Assembly (NCBI GenBank): GCA_034769895.1
Contig: CM068370.1
Location: 48,722,344-48,786,343 of the forward strand
Direction of reading: 5' to 3'
Length of the DNA: 64,000 bases
DNA from: Magicicada septendecula
Lineage: Eukaryota; Arthropoda; Insecta; Hemiptera; Cicadidae
The notes beneath the pieces are model-generated. The model had not been told where the DNA came from. It did not search any database and saw nothing but the letters and a program-made list of their open reading frames with translations. A program made the position numbers and the translations under genes. Below, one piece after another: positions 35,331 to 45,391 of this stretch. The stretch's first letter is position 1. Each line of letters begins with the position of its first letter.

Positions 35331-36437
35331 TCATACAGAGATATTGTTGGCTAACACGTGGGCGTCGTTTTCTTCGTTTATGGCTCGCTCGAACGCTGTG
35401 ATCATTTCTTCGTCGGTGACGACTGTAGTGTCGTTCGTGTCGGCCGGTTTGATGACATTACCGCGAGCGTCCCATCTCAGGCAATTACGATACTGTTTTT
35501 TAACTATATTTCCAATATCCACAGCGTGAGCGACGTCTTCCCATGCGCGTAGTTTCTTGGCTGTAGGATGTTTGCGATATATTTTTCTCTCTCCTTCGTT
35601 GAAACTTTCCAGTTGTCTGCGCATAATATACCAAACGTTTTCGGATATTTTGTACAGAGACAGACAACGAATTTTGTTCCTGTTTATGGGGTTTGGCGCG
35701 ATCTTTTTAGCCAGTACGTTCCTCAGTTTGTCGACACTGTATTCGATTTTGGACTGTAACAGTCTACTTCGTTCTTCCGCACGTTGCCGTTCTTCTTCCG
35801 CGCGACGTCGCTCTTCCTCTGCACGCTGTCGTTCTTCTTCCGTTCGTTGTCTTTCTTCCTTTGCGCGACGTCTCTCTTCTTCGTTAGTTTCTTGAATAGT
35901 TTTTATCATAGATTGTAAATTACCCATTTGTGTTGTTAACAAATTATTTTGCATACTAATTAACTCCTTCAAACGTTCCTCGTACAATTTTTCATATTGT
36001 CTATATTTCATTACAATTTCTTTCATAATGGCATATAATTCACGCAATTCAACAGCTTTAGGGGTTCTCATTTGCATCAACAAAGAAGCGAAATCTATTC
36101 CATTTAACACATAATATTTTTTCTGTGCATTATCTTCATCTTGGACTTCGTAATATTCGATGTAATCGTTTTTCTTTAACCATCTGGTAATTCTGGATTT
36201 TTGATTATTATATTTACCTGTATAGCCGAGCCAAATCAATACATCGTCTGTAATTTTTATTTTATCCTGTATGGTACAGTTCCAGAAAAATCTATTTTTC
36301 GTATCGTTTTCAACGTCGATACCGAATTGCAAACAGACCTGATACACCGACAATTTACCTACATTACGTGAAATCAGTTCTTCTGGCGCTAGACATTGTA
36401 CACGGAGTACGAGTTCCCTGTTATTGTGTGCTACCAT
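35331..36437 (-). CDS. bro: BRO-like protein, MSV199 + coiled coil + DUF3627, intact (left copy D)
   Basis: 368 residues, ATG at 36,437. Residues about 10-130 match the MSV199 domain of insect DNA-virus BRO/KilA-N-type proteins (VYQVCLQFGIDVENDT, FFWNCTIQDKIKITDDVLIW, YYVLNGIDFASLL). Residues about 140-235 form a long charged coiled coil with repeated EERRRAEEERQR heptads. Residues about 240-340 match DUF3627, which commonly follows MSV199 in iridovirus and ascovirus proteins (LSLYKISENVWYIMRRQLES, KKLRAWEDVAHAVDIGN). BRO proteins are thought to bind DNA and influence viral or host transcription; the exact role here is unknown. The same protein is encoded at 45,723-46,829. It is preceded by a hairpin motif ending 24 bp from the ATG. 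Confidence 0.9.
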   Translation of the reverse strand: MVAHNNRELVLRVQCLAPEELISRNVGKLSVYQVCLQFGIDVENDTKNRFFWNCTIQDKIKITDDVLIWLGYTGKYNNQKSRITRWLKKNDYIEYYEVQDEDNAQKKYYVLNGIDFASLLMQMRTPKAVELRELYAIMKEIVMKYRQYEKLYEERLKELISMQNNLLTTQMGNLQSMIKTIQETNEEERRRAKEERQRTEEERQRAEEERRRAEEERQRAEERSRLLQSKIEYSVDKLRNVLAKKIAPNPINRNKIRCLSLYKISENVWYIMRRQLESFNEGERKIYRKHPTAKKLRAWEDVAHAVDIGNIVKKQYRNCLRWDARGNVIKPADTNDTTVVTDEEMITAFERAINEENDAHVLANNISV

Positions 36438-36460
36438 GACGGATGCCTAATACATACTAA

Positions 36461-36544
36461 TACGTTCGCACCAACCTGTTGGTCTAGCGCGCGCTATGTC
36501 GAGCCCTACAAGGTCATTCTCCCCAACAGGTTGGTGCGAACGTA
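36461..36544. promoter_or_regulatory. 84-bp hairpin motif upstream of BRO copy D (left)
   Basis: 22-bp inverted arms beginning TACGTTCGCACCAACC (36,461-36,482) and complementary at 36,523-36,544, with a 40-bp loop holding a second small palindrome (tagcgcgcgcta). It lies between the upstream module and the ATG. Confidence 0.85.
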
Positions 36545-36770
36545 CGGGGGAGGGGATAATAATAAGACGTTTCCCCCTCCAAGGTTATGGGTATTAAGAA
36601 AATAAAATACATGACAATTGATTACATTTTTTTTTAATATGAAATTAAAGTCAAAGTACTGTAAATCCTAACAATAAATAACATTAATTCAATCGACTCA
36701 ATATATACCTAGTTCAAGTGGATGGACAAGTGGATGACTGTTATTTTTACTGTCAGGTGGAATTTTCTTT

Positions 36771-37872
36771 TCATGCAGAGATATTGTTGGCTAACACGTG
36801 GGGATCGTTTACTTCGTTTATGGCTCGCTCGAACGTTGTGAGCATTTCTTCGTCGGTGACGACTGTAGTGTCGTTCGTGTCGGCCGGTTTGATGACATTA
36901 CCGCGAGCGTCCCATCTCAGGCAATTACGATACTGTTTTCTAACTATATTTCCAATATCCACGGCGTAAGCGACGTCTTTCCATGCGCATAGTTTCTTCG
37001 CTGTAGGATGTTTGCTATATATTTTTCTCTCTCCTTCGTTGAAACTTTCCAGTTGTCTGCGCATAATGTACCAAACGTTTTCGGATATTTTGTACAGAGA
37101 CAGACAACGAATTTGTTCCTGTTTATGGGGTTTGGCGCGATCTTCTTAGCCAGTACGTTCCTCAGTTTGTCGACACTGTATTCGATTTTGGATTGTAACA
37201 GTCTACTTCGTTCTTCCGCACGTTGCCGTTCTTCTTCCGCGCGACGTCTCTCTTCCTCTGAAGGCTGTCGTTCTTCTTCCGTTCGTTGTCTTTCCTCTGT
37301 GCGACGTCTCTCTTCTTCGTTAGTTTCTTGAATAGTTTTTATCATAGATTGTAAATTACCCATTTGTGTTGTTAACAAATTATTTTGCATACTAATTAAC
37401 TCCTTCAAACGTTCCTCTTACAATTTTTCATATTGTCTATATTTCATTACAATTTCTTTCATAATGGCATATAATTCACGCAATTCAACAGCTTTAGGGG
37501 TTCTCATTTGCATCAACAAAGAAGCGAAATCTATTCCATTTAACACATAATATTTTTCTGTGCATTATCTTCATCTTGGACTTCGTAAAATTCGATGTAA
37601 TCGTTTTTCTTTAACCATTTGGTAATTCTGGGTTTTTCATTTTTATATTTACCTGTATATCCGAGCCAATTCAATACATCGTCTGTAATTTTTATTTTAT
37701 CCTGTATGATGCAGTTCCAGAAAAATCTATTTTTCGTATCGTTTTCAACGTCGATACCGAATTGCAAACAGACCTGATACACCGACAAATTACCTACATT
37801 ACGTGAAATCAGTTCTTCCGGCGGTCGACTTTGTACACGGAGTACGAGTTCCCTGTTATTGTGTGCTACCAT
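36771..37872 (-). pseudogene. bro: BRO-like copy C, broken (left)
   Basis: Same domain order as copy D. It has three lesions: a one-base loss in an A run near 37,553, a nonsense codon near 37,418-37,420 where other copies have Tyr, and a one-base loss near 37,112. All three also occur in the mirror copy at 44,290-45,391. The 3' end here (a VIKPADTNDTTVV-type end, NNISA) follows copy D, whereas the mirror copy follows copy B. Preceded by its own hairpin. Confidence 0.9.
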
Positions 37873-37895
37873 GACGGATGCCTAATACATACTAA

Positions 37896-37979
37896 TACGT
37901 TCGCACCAACCTGTTGGTCTAGCGCGCGCTATGTCGAGCCCTACAAGGTCATTCTGCCCAACAGGTTGGTGCGAACGTA
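37896..37979. promoter_or_regulatory. 84-bp hairpin motif upstream of BRO copy C (left)
   Basis: Same 22-bp arms and loop as the motif at 36,461-36,544, with the second arm at 37,958-37,979. Confidence 0.85.
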
Positions 37980-38208
37980 CGGGGGGGGAGGGGATAATAA
38001 TAAGACGTTTCCTCCTCCAAGGTTATGGGTATTAAGAAAATAAAATACATGAAAAATGATTACATTTTTTTTTTAATATGAAATTAAAGTCAAAGTACTG
38101 TAAATCCTAAGAATAAATAACATTAATTCAATCGACTCAGTATATACCTAGTTCAAGTGGATGGACAAGTGGATGACTGTTATTTTACTGTCAGGTGGAA
38201 TTTTCTTT

Positions 38209-39210
38209 TCATACAGAGATATTGTTGGCTAACACGTGGGCGTCGTTTTCTTCGTTTATGGCTCGCTCGAACGTTGTGAGCATGTCTTCGTCGGTGACGA
38301 CTCTAGTGTCGTTCGAGTCGGTCGGTTTGATGACATTACCGCGAGCGTCCCATCTCAGGCAATTACGATACGGTTTTTTAACTGTATTTCCAATATCCAC
38401 AGCGTGAGCGACGTCTTCCCATGCGCGTAGTTTCTTCGCTGTAGGATGTTTGTGATATATTTTTCTCTCTCCTTCGTTGAAACTTTCCAGTTGTCTGCGC
38501 ATAATGTACCAAACGTTTTCGGATATTTTGTACAGAGACAGACAACGAATTTTGTTCCTGTTTATGGGGTTTGGCGCGATCTTCTTAGCCAGTACGTTCC
38601 TCAGTTTGTCGACACTGTATTCGATTTTGGACTATAACAGTCTACTTCGTTCTTGTGCACGTTGCCGTTCTTCTTCCGCGCGACGTCTCTCTTCCTCTGA
38701 ACGCTGTCGTTCTTCTTCCGTTCGTTGTCTTCCTTCCTCTGCGCGACGTCCCTCTTCTTCGTTAGTTTCTTGAATCGATTTTATCATGAATTGTAAATTA
38801 CACATTTGTGTTGTTAACAAATTATTTTGCATACTAATTAACTCCTTCAAACGTTCCTCGTACAATTTTTCATATTGTCTATATTTCATTACAATTTCTT
38901 TCATAATGGCATATAATTCACGCAATTCAACAGCTTTAGGGGTTCTCATTTGCATCAACAAAGAAGCGAAATCTATTCCATTTAACACATAATATTTTTT
39001 CTGTGCATTATCTTCATCTTGGACTTCGTAATATTCGATGTAATCGTTTTTCTTTAACCATTTGGTAATTCTGGATTTTTCATTTTTATATTTACCTGTA
39101 TATCTGAGCCAATTCAATACATCGTCTGTAATTTTTATTTTATCCTGTATGATGCAGTTCCAGAAAAATCTATTTTCCGTATCGTTTTCAATGTCGATAC
39201 CGAATTGCAC
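38209..39210 (-). pseudogene. bro: BRO-like copy B, 5'-truncated and nonsense-broken (left)
   Basis: Starts inside MSV199 at QFGIDIENDT with no ATG, because its 5' end is replaced by the 97-bp repeat array at 39,211. A stop (TAG/TAA context near 38,632-38,637) splits the coiled coil from DUF3627. The mirror copy at 42,953-43,954 has Gln there and stays open. It also has Pro for Gln in the KKQYRNC block. Confidence 0.9.
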
Positions 39211-39952
39211 CGTTAACTAAAACAGTAGACAAGCGTTCAGGTAAATATAAGTGTCTCAGAAAAATAAAGAAACTCTCGTAGACTGTCCGCATAATTGCAC
39301 GTAACAGCTGTTCACTGTTAACTAACCCAGTCTTTGAGCGTTTGGGTAAAATAAAGAACAGTTGTAGACTGTTCGCATAAATGCACGTAACATCTGTTCA
39401 CTGTTAACTGAAACAGTCGTCGAACGTTCGGGTAAATACACATGTCCTGGAAAAACAGCTGTAGACTGTTTGCATAAATGCACGTCACATCTGTTCACTG
39501 TTAACTAAAACAGTCGTCGATCGTTCGGGTAAATACACATGTCCTGGAAAAATAGCTGTATACTGTTCGCATAAATGCACGTAACAGCTGTTCACTGTTA
39601 AGTAAAACAGCCGTCGACCGTTCGGGTAAATACACATGTCCTGGAAAAATAGCTGTATACTGTTCGCATAAATGCACGTAACAGCTGTTCACTGTTAACT
39701 AAAACAGGCGTCGACCGTTCGGGTAAATACACATGTCCTGGAAAAATAGCTGTATACTGTTCGCATAAATGCACGTAAAAGCTGTTCACTGTTAACTAAA
39801 ACAGTCGTCGACCGTTCTGGTAAATACGCATGTCCTGCAAAAACAGTTGTAGACTGTTCGCATAAATGCACTTAACAGCTGTTTACCGTTAACTAAAACA
39901 GTCGTCGATCGTTCAGGTAAATACAGATGTCTCGAGTCACCGACGTTATTCA
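39211..39952. repeat. 97-bp tandem repeat array, about 7.5 units
   Basis: Phrases ctgttaactaaaacag recur at about 39,213, 39,318, 39,403, 39,500, 39,597, 39,694, 39,791 and 39,889, mostly 97 bp apart. Each unit also has cgttcgggtaaatacacatg and gcataaatgcacgtaac, and internal dyads (cagctgttcactgttaact). Middle units are nearly identical and outer ones diverged. It lies immediately before the 350-residue gene. About 52 bp of one end is copied at the inner end of the right arm (42,899-42,953). Confidence 0.95.
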
Positions 39953-39972
39953 GTGTACTGCCGTTTATCAAG

Positions 39973-41025
39973 ATGGACGAAAAGAAGAAACAACTAGCCC
40001 GTGATATCGACACTATCAGCAATGACATACGTAAGAAATACCGTGCGTTAAAACATGTAATCCGTGAAGAGGAAGAAACGTTAACCAAAAGTTACAAACC
40101 GATTCTCGAACCGTTACAAATTATTTCGCAAGCGTTGGTTGAAAAAAAACGTAAAACAACAAATGAAAAGCCTACGAGTGCGAAAAAGATGAAACGTGGC
40201 GAGGAGGAGGAGGAAGATGAGGAGGAGGATCTGATGGGTTCAAGTAGTAGCAATATCGATGTAGGAACACCGCTCCGTCCGTCACCGCAACAGCAGTTGA
40301 CACCACGTTTCCTGAAAACTTCTGTGATAGGTGAAACTTCGGACGAGGACGACGAGGACGATCCTAGTCTCAACATCGAAAAAATGTTAGACACACCGGA
40401 AGGGAGGCGAGAAGCGCGTAGATATTTTCAGGAAAAATACGACAGTGAATCGTTAGCGAATAAGTACATGCGTATGATCGTGTCGGCTGAACGCGATCGT
40501 TTGATGGATTATACGTACGGTGTAAGACACGAAAGCGGAAAATGGATGATCGGTGATTCACCGTTGGAAATCGAAACAGACGATTCAATCTTTATCAACG
40601 GTAAACGTTACAAAGGTACACCGGGTCTATACGAACTCATGTTCATGAAGCACCCTAAAGAGAACGTTTACAACGAGATGGATCTGAATGCGTACAAAGA
40701 TATACTACGTGATACCAACGCGCACAAGCATCATTATTTAGTGAACGCGCAGGTAAACACAAACAGAGGTGTAAAGTATAAACAGATAATATCAAGGTTG
40801 TTCCCACCGAAACGTACAGGACACGGACATAATAATACCGACAGAACGTATATGATGCTCTCGAGAAAAAAAGACAAAATCGATTACGTGCACTGGGACG
40901 ATCCGAACGAACTGGTGAACAGATTGCGACTGTTGATAGCGTCACAACGCGCCCGAAACGGTGGACATACGAACGAAATCGTTTCCATAGTGGAAGAACT
41001 ACGTGAAGCCAACATCATCGTATAA
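39973..41025 (+). CDS. 350-residue arthropod-element protein (DUF8207-like)
   Basis: Intact ATG-to-stop frame, the only undamaged gene in single-copy DNA of the element. N-terminus: MDEKKKQLARDIDTISNDIR then RKKYRALKH, predicted helical. Next an acidic stretch (EEEEEDEEED, about residues 77-87) and a Ser/Pro-rich linker. Then a folded C-terminal half with FINGKRYKGTPGLYELMF (about 208-225), NAYKDILRDTNAHKHHY and LFPPKRTGHG (about 275), followed by a charged helical end. The GTPGLYELMF and TNAHK pattern is that of a protein family widespread in arthropod genomes, which I recall as DUF8207. Function unknown; a role as a virion or packaging protein is only a guess. Its neighbours, the repeat array before and a fibre-like gene after, suit a late structural cluster. 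Confidence 0.8.
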   Translation: MDEKKKQLARDIDTISNDIRKKYRALKHVIREEEETLTKSYKPILEPLQIISQALVEKKRKTTNEKPTSAKKMKRGEEEEEDEEEDLMGSSSSNIDVGTPLRPSPQQQLTPRFLKTSVIGETSDEDDEDDPSLNIEKMLDTPEGRREARRYFQEKYDSESLANKYMRMIVSAERDRLMDYTYGVRHESGKWMIGDSPLEIETDDSIFINGKRYKGTPGLYELMFMKHPKENVYNEMDLNAYKDILRDTNAHKHHYLVNAQVNTNRGVKYKQIISRLFPPKRTGHGHNNTDRTYMMLSRKKDKIDYVHWDDPNELVNRLRLLIASQRARNGGHTNEIVSIVEELREANIIV

Positions 41026-41063
41026 AATATCGTGCATAGCGGTCCACGCGCTTCATTCACGAG

Positions 41064-41605
41064 ATGAGCGTTGACAACTTCGGCAGACACCAGAGCGCTG
41101 TTAGAGCGCGAAGAGAGATGCGACACAGTCTGCGATAGGATATCGGTATCGCGATGACCGAGGACGCACACTTCGATGTAGCGGGAAAAAGAAATACACA
41201 ACTTGGACGAACCGCACGACGGTAACGATGCCGTTCCACTGCGGTTTGTGCGTGACCACTGTCTGGTCAACGATTCGAGGCAAGGAATAGACATGAAAGG
41301 TTGTAAGCTCGTCACCGTCGCCGCTCCCGTCGATCTTGGGACGCTGTCAACAAGCAATACGTAGACTACACTGCTTGCGTTTCACGACAGTACCGAACAA
41401 GAAGAACAGCCCTGTCGTCGACGCGCGGGACCATCGCATACAGTCTCTGAGAGATCCAATTCGTGCGAGAGACGCTGCGACCAAAGTATACGTGGACGCG
41501 AAGATCATACCGAAGGATACGAACTCTAACCTAATGGTCGGGAACGTACGAATAACACAGTTAGCGCCACCCGTCAACATATACTATATTCTTATTGATA
41601 TGTAA
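41064..41605 (+). pseudogene. Fibre-like protein gene with repeated DAxxKxYVD motifs, broken
   Basis: Starts at MSVDNFGRHQS (41,064), then breaks into at least three frames. Blocks in order: a short FDVAGKRNTQLG unit, DMKGCKLVTVAAPVDLG followed by a VNKQYVD phrase, then VDARDHRIQSLRDPIRARDA with ATKVYVD and a weak fourth unit (NLMVGNVRITQLAPPV). The unit pattern, (F/V)D then I/L-x-x-L-x-x-P then DAxxKxYVD, is that of beta-structured, trimeric fibre or tail-spike shafts in viruses and of proteins beginning MSVD-FGR in arthropod elements. Probably a former virion attachment fibre. The frame changes make it non-functional. Confidence 0.65.
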
Positions 41606-42200
41606 TTTCTATCGCACGAACGTAAAAAAGTGTAGTGTCGTGTACAATTGTTATAAGAAACACACATGATATGCACTGCATAATTAAACGTCAATACACT
41701 TATATAAAACACATATCACTCATGGAAAATAACACAGTTCACAAGTTGGCAATACACGACGGCGTACATATCCAAACCCGTACACTATAACATATGCACG
41801 AGTTGACAACGTGGCCGACGCTTAACCAGCACACACGCACGAGTCGACAACGTCGACGCTTTTCCAACATGGACGCACGTCCGGAAAAACCGCTTTCATA
41901 TCCAAACCCGTACATTATAACACATGCAAGAGTTGACAACGTGACCGACGCTTAACCAGCACATTCTTACACTACTTGACAACCTCGCCACTTTTCCAAC
42001 ATGGCCGACCACACCAATCATCTTCCACTCGACAACGTGGACGCAGACTCCACCACTCCGGGCGGCGACCAGGACACCGTCAGGCCACCGCCGGACGGTG
42101 AACCGCGAACGGCGAACATACCGCCGCCACGCCTCCGCCTATCAACGCACAATTATGTATGCATTGCATGTATGTGATTTTTTTTTATTAAAAAAATATC
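41606..42200. other. Single-copy centre with relics of the subterminal sequence
   Basis: 41,596-41,670 resembles 31,348-31,475 (ttgatatgtaattt, then taagaaacacacatga). 41,760-41,960 contains tandem units with aacccgtacaYtataacaYatgca, also present twice at 51,140-51,290. 42,075-42,115 has the gaacggcgaac motif of the GC-rich cluster. No gene. Confidence 0.6.
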
Positions 42201-42242
42201 TAATCAATTTTCATGTATTTTATTTTCTTAACACCCGTAACC
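42201..42242 (+). promoter_or_regulatory. Shared upstream module (central BRO copy A)
   Basis: catgtattttattttcttaa followed by Y-cc-taacc. The same block precedes the BRO copies at 44,101-44,142 and 45,537-45,578 and the IAP at 46,978-47,018, each time about 95-190 bp before the start codon, and their left-arm mirrors. Confidence 0.6.
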
Positions 42243-42281
42243 TTAGAGGGGGAAACGTCTTATTATTATCCCCTCCCCCTG

Positions 42282-42365
42282 TAAGTTCGCACCAACCTGT
42301 TGGGCAGAATGACTTTGTAGGGCTCGACATAGCGCGCGCTAGACCAACAGTTTGGTACGAACGTC
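42282..42365. promoter_or_regulatory. Hairpin motif upstream of BRO copy A, diverged
   Basis: Same layout as the other copies, but the arms carry mismatches (taagttcgcacc against ggtacgaacgtc). The ATG follows directly instead of after 24 bp. Confidence 0.75.
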
Positions 42366-42926
42366 ATGGTAGCACACAATAACAGGGAACTCGTACTCCG
42401 TGTACAAAGTCTAGCGCCAGAAGAACTGATTTCACGTAATGTAGGTAAATTGTCGGTGTATCAGGTCTGTTTGCAATTCGGTATCGACATTGAAAACGAT
42501 ACGGAAAATAGAGTTTTCTGGAACTGCATCATACAGGATAAAATAAAAATTACAGACGATGTATTGAATTGGCTCAGATATACAGGTAAATATAAAAATG
42601 AAAAATCCAGAATTACCAAATGGTTAAAGAAAAACGATTACATCGAATATTACGAAGTCCAAGATGAAGATAATGCACAGAAAAAATATTATGTGTTAAA
42701 TGGAATAGATTTCGCTTCTTTGTTGATTCAAATGAGAACCCCTAAAGCTGTTGAATTGCGTGAATTATATGCCATTATGAAAGAAATTGTAATGAAATAT
42801 AGACAATATGAAAAATTGTACGAGGAACGTTTGAAGGAGTTAATTAGTATGCAAAATAATTTGTTAACAACACAAATGTGTAATTTAGAATTCATGATAT
42901 TTTCTGAGACACTTATATTTACCTGA
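42366..42926 (+). pseudogene. bro: BRO-like copy A, 3'-truncated, central
   Basis: ATG start and complete MSV199 part, then an abrupt break near 42,896 after the start of the coiled coil. There the sequence joins the 97-bp-repeat remnant at the inner end of the right arm. The last codons (SETLIFT) are read-through from that remnant. The 530-bp stub closely matches copy B. Not mirrored in the left arm. Confidence 0.9.
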
Positions 42927-42952
42927 ACGCTTGTCTACAGTTTTAGTTAACG

Positions 42953-43954
42953 GTGCAATTCGGTATCGACATTGAAAACGATACGGAAAATAGATTTTTC
43001 TGGAACTGCATCATACAGGATAAAATAAAAATTACAGACGATGTATTGAATTGGCTCAGATATACAGGTAAATATAAAAATGAAAAATCCAGAATTACCA
43101 AATGGTTAAAGAAAAACGATTACATCGAATATTACGAAGTCCAAGATGAAGATAATGCACAGAAAAAATATTATGTGTTAAATGGAATAGATTTCGCTTC
43201 TTTGTTGATGCAAATGAGAACCCCTAAAGCTGTTGAATTGCGTGAATTATATGCCATTATGAAAGAAATTGTAATGAAATATAGACAATATGAAAAATTG
43301 TACGAGGAACGTTTGAAGGAGTTAATTAGTATGCAAAATAATTTGTTAACAACACAAATGTGTAATTTACAATTCATGATAAAATCGATTCAAGAAACTA
43401 ACGAAGAAGAGGGACGTCGCGCAGAGGAAGGAAGACAACGAACGGAAGAAGAACGACAGCGTTCAGAGGAAGAGAGACGTCGCGCAGAAGAAGAACGGCA
43501 ACGTGCACAAGAACAAAGTAGGCTGTTACAGTCCAAAATCGAATACAGTGTCGACAAACTGAGGAACGTACTGGCTAAGAAGATCGCGCCAAACCCCATA
43601 AACAGGAACAAAATTCGTTGTCTGTCTCTGTACAAAATATCCGAAAACGTTTGGTACATTATGCGCAGACAACTGGAAAGTTTCAACGAAGGAGAGAGAA
43701 AAATATATCACAAACATCCTACAGCGAAGAAACTACGCGCATGGGAAGACGTCGCTCACGCTGTGGATATTGGAAATACAGTTAAAAAACAGTATCGTAA
43801 TTGCCTGAGATGGGACGCTCGCGGTAATGTCATCAAACCGACCGACTCGAACGACACTAGAGTCGTCACCGACGAAGACATGCTCACAACGTTCGAGCGA
43901 GCCATAAACGAAGAAAACGACGCCCACGTGTTAGCCAACAATATCTCTGTATGA
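42953..43954 (+). pseudogene. bro: BRO-like copy B, 5'-truncated (right)
   Basis: 333 codons open from QFGIDIENDT to the stop, with complete coiled coil and DUF3627, but no ATG before the repeat remnant. An internal Met could start a shorter product lacking the MSV199 start. Unlike the left mirror it has no internal stop. Confidence 0.85.
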
Positions 43955-44100
43955 AAAGAAAATTCCACCTGACAGTAAAATAACAGTCATCCACTTGTCC
44001 ATCCACTTGAACTAGGTATATACTGAGTCGATTGAATTAATGTTATTTATTCTTAGGATTTACAGTACTTTGACTTTAATTTCATATTAAAAAAAAAATG

Positions 44101-44142
44101 TAATCATTTTTCATGTATTTTATTTTCTTAATACCCATAACC
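44101..44142 (+). promoter_or_regulatory. Shared upstream module (BRO copy C, right)
   Basis: Block tcatgtattttattttctta then atacccataacc, followed by a ggaggaaacgtcttattatt phrase. Confidence 0.6.
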
Positions 44143-44182
44143 TTGGAGGAGGAAACGTCTTATTATTATCCCCTCCCCCCCG

Positions 44183-44266
44183 TACGTTCGCACCAACCTG
44201 TTGGGCAGAATGACCTTGTAGGGCTCGACATAGCGCGCGCTAGACCAACAGGTTGGTGCGAACGTA
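44183..44266. promoter_or_regulatory. Hairpin motif upstream of BRO copy C (right)
   Basis: 22-bp inverted arms at 44,183-44,204 and 44,245-44,266. The ATG at 44,290 is 24 bp downstream. Confidence 0.85.
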
Positions 44267-44289
44267 TTAGTATGTATTAGGCATCCGTC

Positions 44290-45391
44290 ATGGTAGCACA
44301 CAATAACAGGGAACTCGTACTCCGTGTACAAAGTCGACCGCCGGAAGAACTGATTTCACGTAATGTAGGTAAATTGTCGGTGTATCAGGTCTGTTTGCAA
44401 TTCGGTATCGACGTTGAAAACGATACGAAAAATAGATTTTTCTGGAACTGCATCATACAGGATAAAATAAAAATTACAGACGATGTATTGAATTGGCTCG
44501 GATATACAGGTAAATATAAAAATGAAAAACCCAGAATTACCAAATGGTTAAAGAAAAACGATTACATCGAATTTTACGAAGTCCAAGATGAAGATAATGC
44601 ACAGAAAAATATTATGTGTTAAATGGAATAGATTTCGCTTCTTTGTTGATGCAAATGAGAACCCCTAAAGCTGTTGAATTGCGTGAATTATATGCCATTA
44701 TGAAAGAAATTGTAATGAAATATAGACAATATGAAAAATTGTAAGAGGAACGTTTGAAGGAGTTAATTAGTATGCAAAATAATTTGTTAACAACACAAAT
44801 GGGTAATTTACAATCTATGATAAAAACTATTCAAGAAACTAACGAAGAAGAGAGACGTCGCACAGAGGAAAGACAACGAACGGAAGAAGAACGACAGCCT
44901 TCAGAGGAAGAGAGACGTCGCGCGGAAGAAGAACGGCAACGTGCGGAAGAACGAAGTAGACTGTTACAGTCCAAAATCGAATACAGTGTCGACAAACTGA
45001 GGAACGTACTGGCTAAGAAGATCGCGCCAAACCCCATAAACAGGAACAAATTCGTTGTCTGTCTCTGTACAAAATATCCGAAAACGTTTGGTACATTATG
45101 CGCAGACAACTGGAAAGTTTCAACGAAGGAGAGAGAAAAATATATAGCAAACATCCTACAGCGAAGAAACTATGCGCATGGAAAGACGTCGCTTACGCCG
45201 TGGATATTGGAAATATAGTTAGAAAACAGTATCGTAATTGCCTGAGATGGGACGCTCGCGGTAATGTCATCAAACCGACCGACTCGAACGACACTAGAGT
45301 CGTCACCGACGAAGACATGCTCACAACGTTCGAGCGAGCCATAAACGAAGAAAACGACGCCCACGTGTTAGCCAACAATATCTCTGTATGA
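44290..45391 (+). pseudogene. bro: BRO-like copy C, broken (right)
   Basis: Carries the same three lesions as its mirror: a shortened A run (44,605-44,609), TAA at 44,742-44,744, and a base loss near 45,050. Its 3' end (from about 45,270) reads as copy B (a VIKPTDSNDTRVV-type end, NNISV) rather than as its mirror, so that patch was converted from a neighbouring copy. Confidence 0.9.

Larger units (their letters stand above)
30701..39262. repeat. Left terminal inverted repeat, 8.56 kb
   Basis: Reverse complement of 42,899-51,469. Position pairs add to 82,160-82,170 throughout, the drift coming from microsatellite length and small indels. The inner border is at tctcagaaaa, after which the two arms diverge (ataaag left; tatcatg on the complementary right). 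Differences noticed are few: Thr/Ser in the RING, a nonsense change in the inner BRO copy, and one converted patch. Confidence 0.95.

Noticed and set aside
35344..35895. Plus-strand frames opposite the BRO genes (Ser/Arg/Cys-rich)
   Set aside because: Antisense shadows of the coiled-coil codons. They recur opposite each BRO copy and carry no domain.
39211..39952. CRISPR-like array
   Set aside because: Units are 97 bp and contiguous without unique spacers, in a eukaryotic context.
40092..40945. Minus-strand frames in the central gene
   Set aside because: Antisense to the intact 350-residue plus-strand frame, which has the recognisable family pattern.
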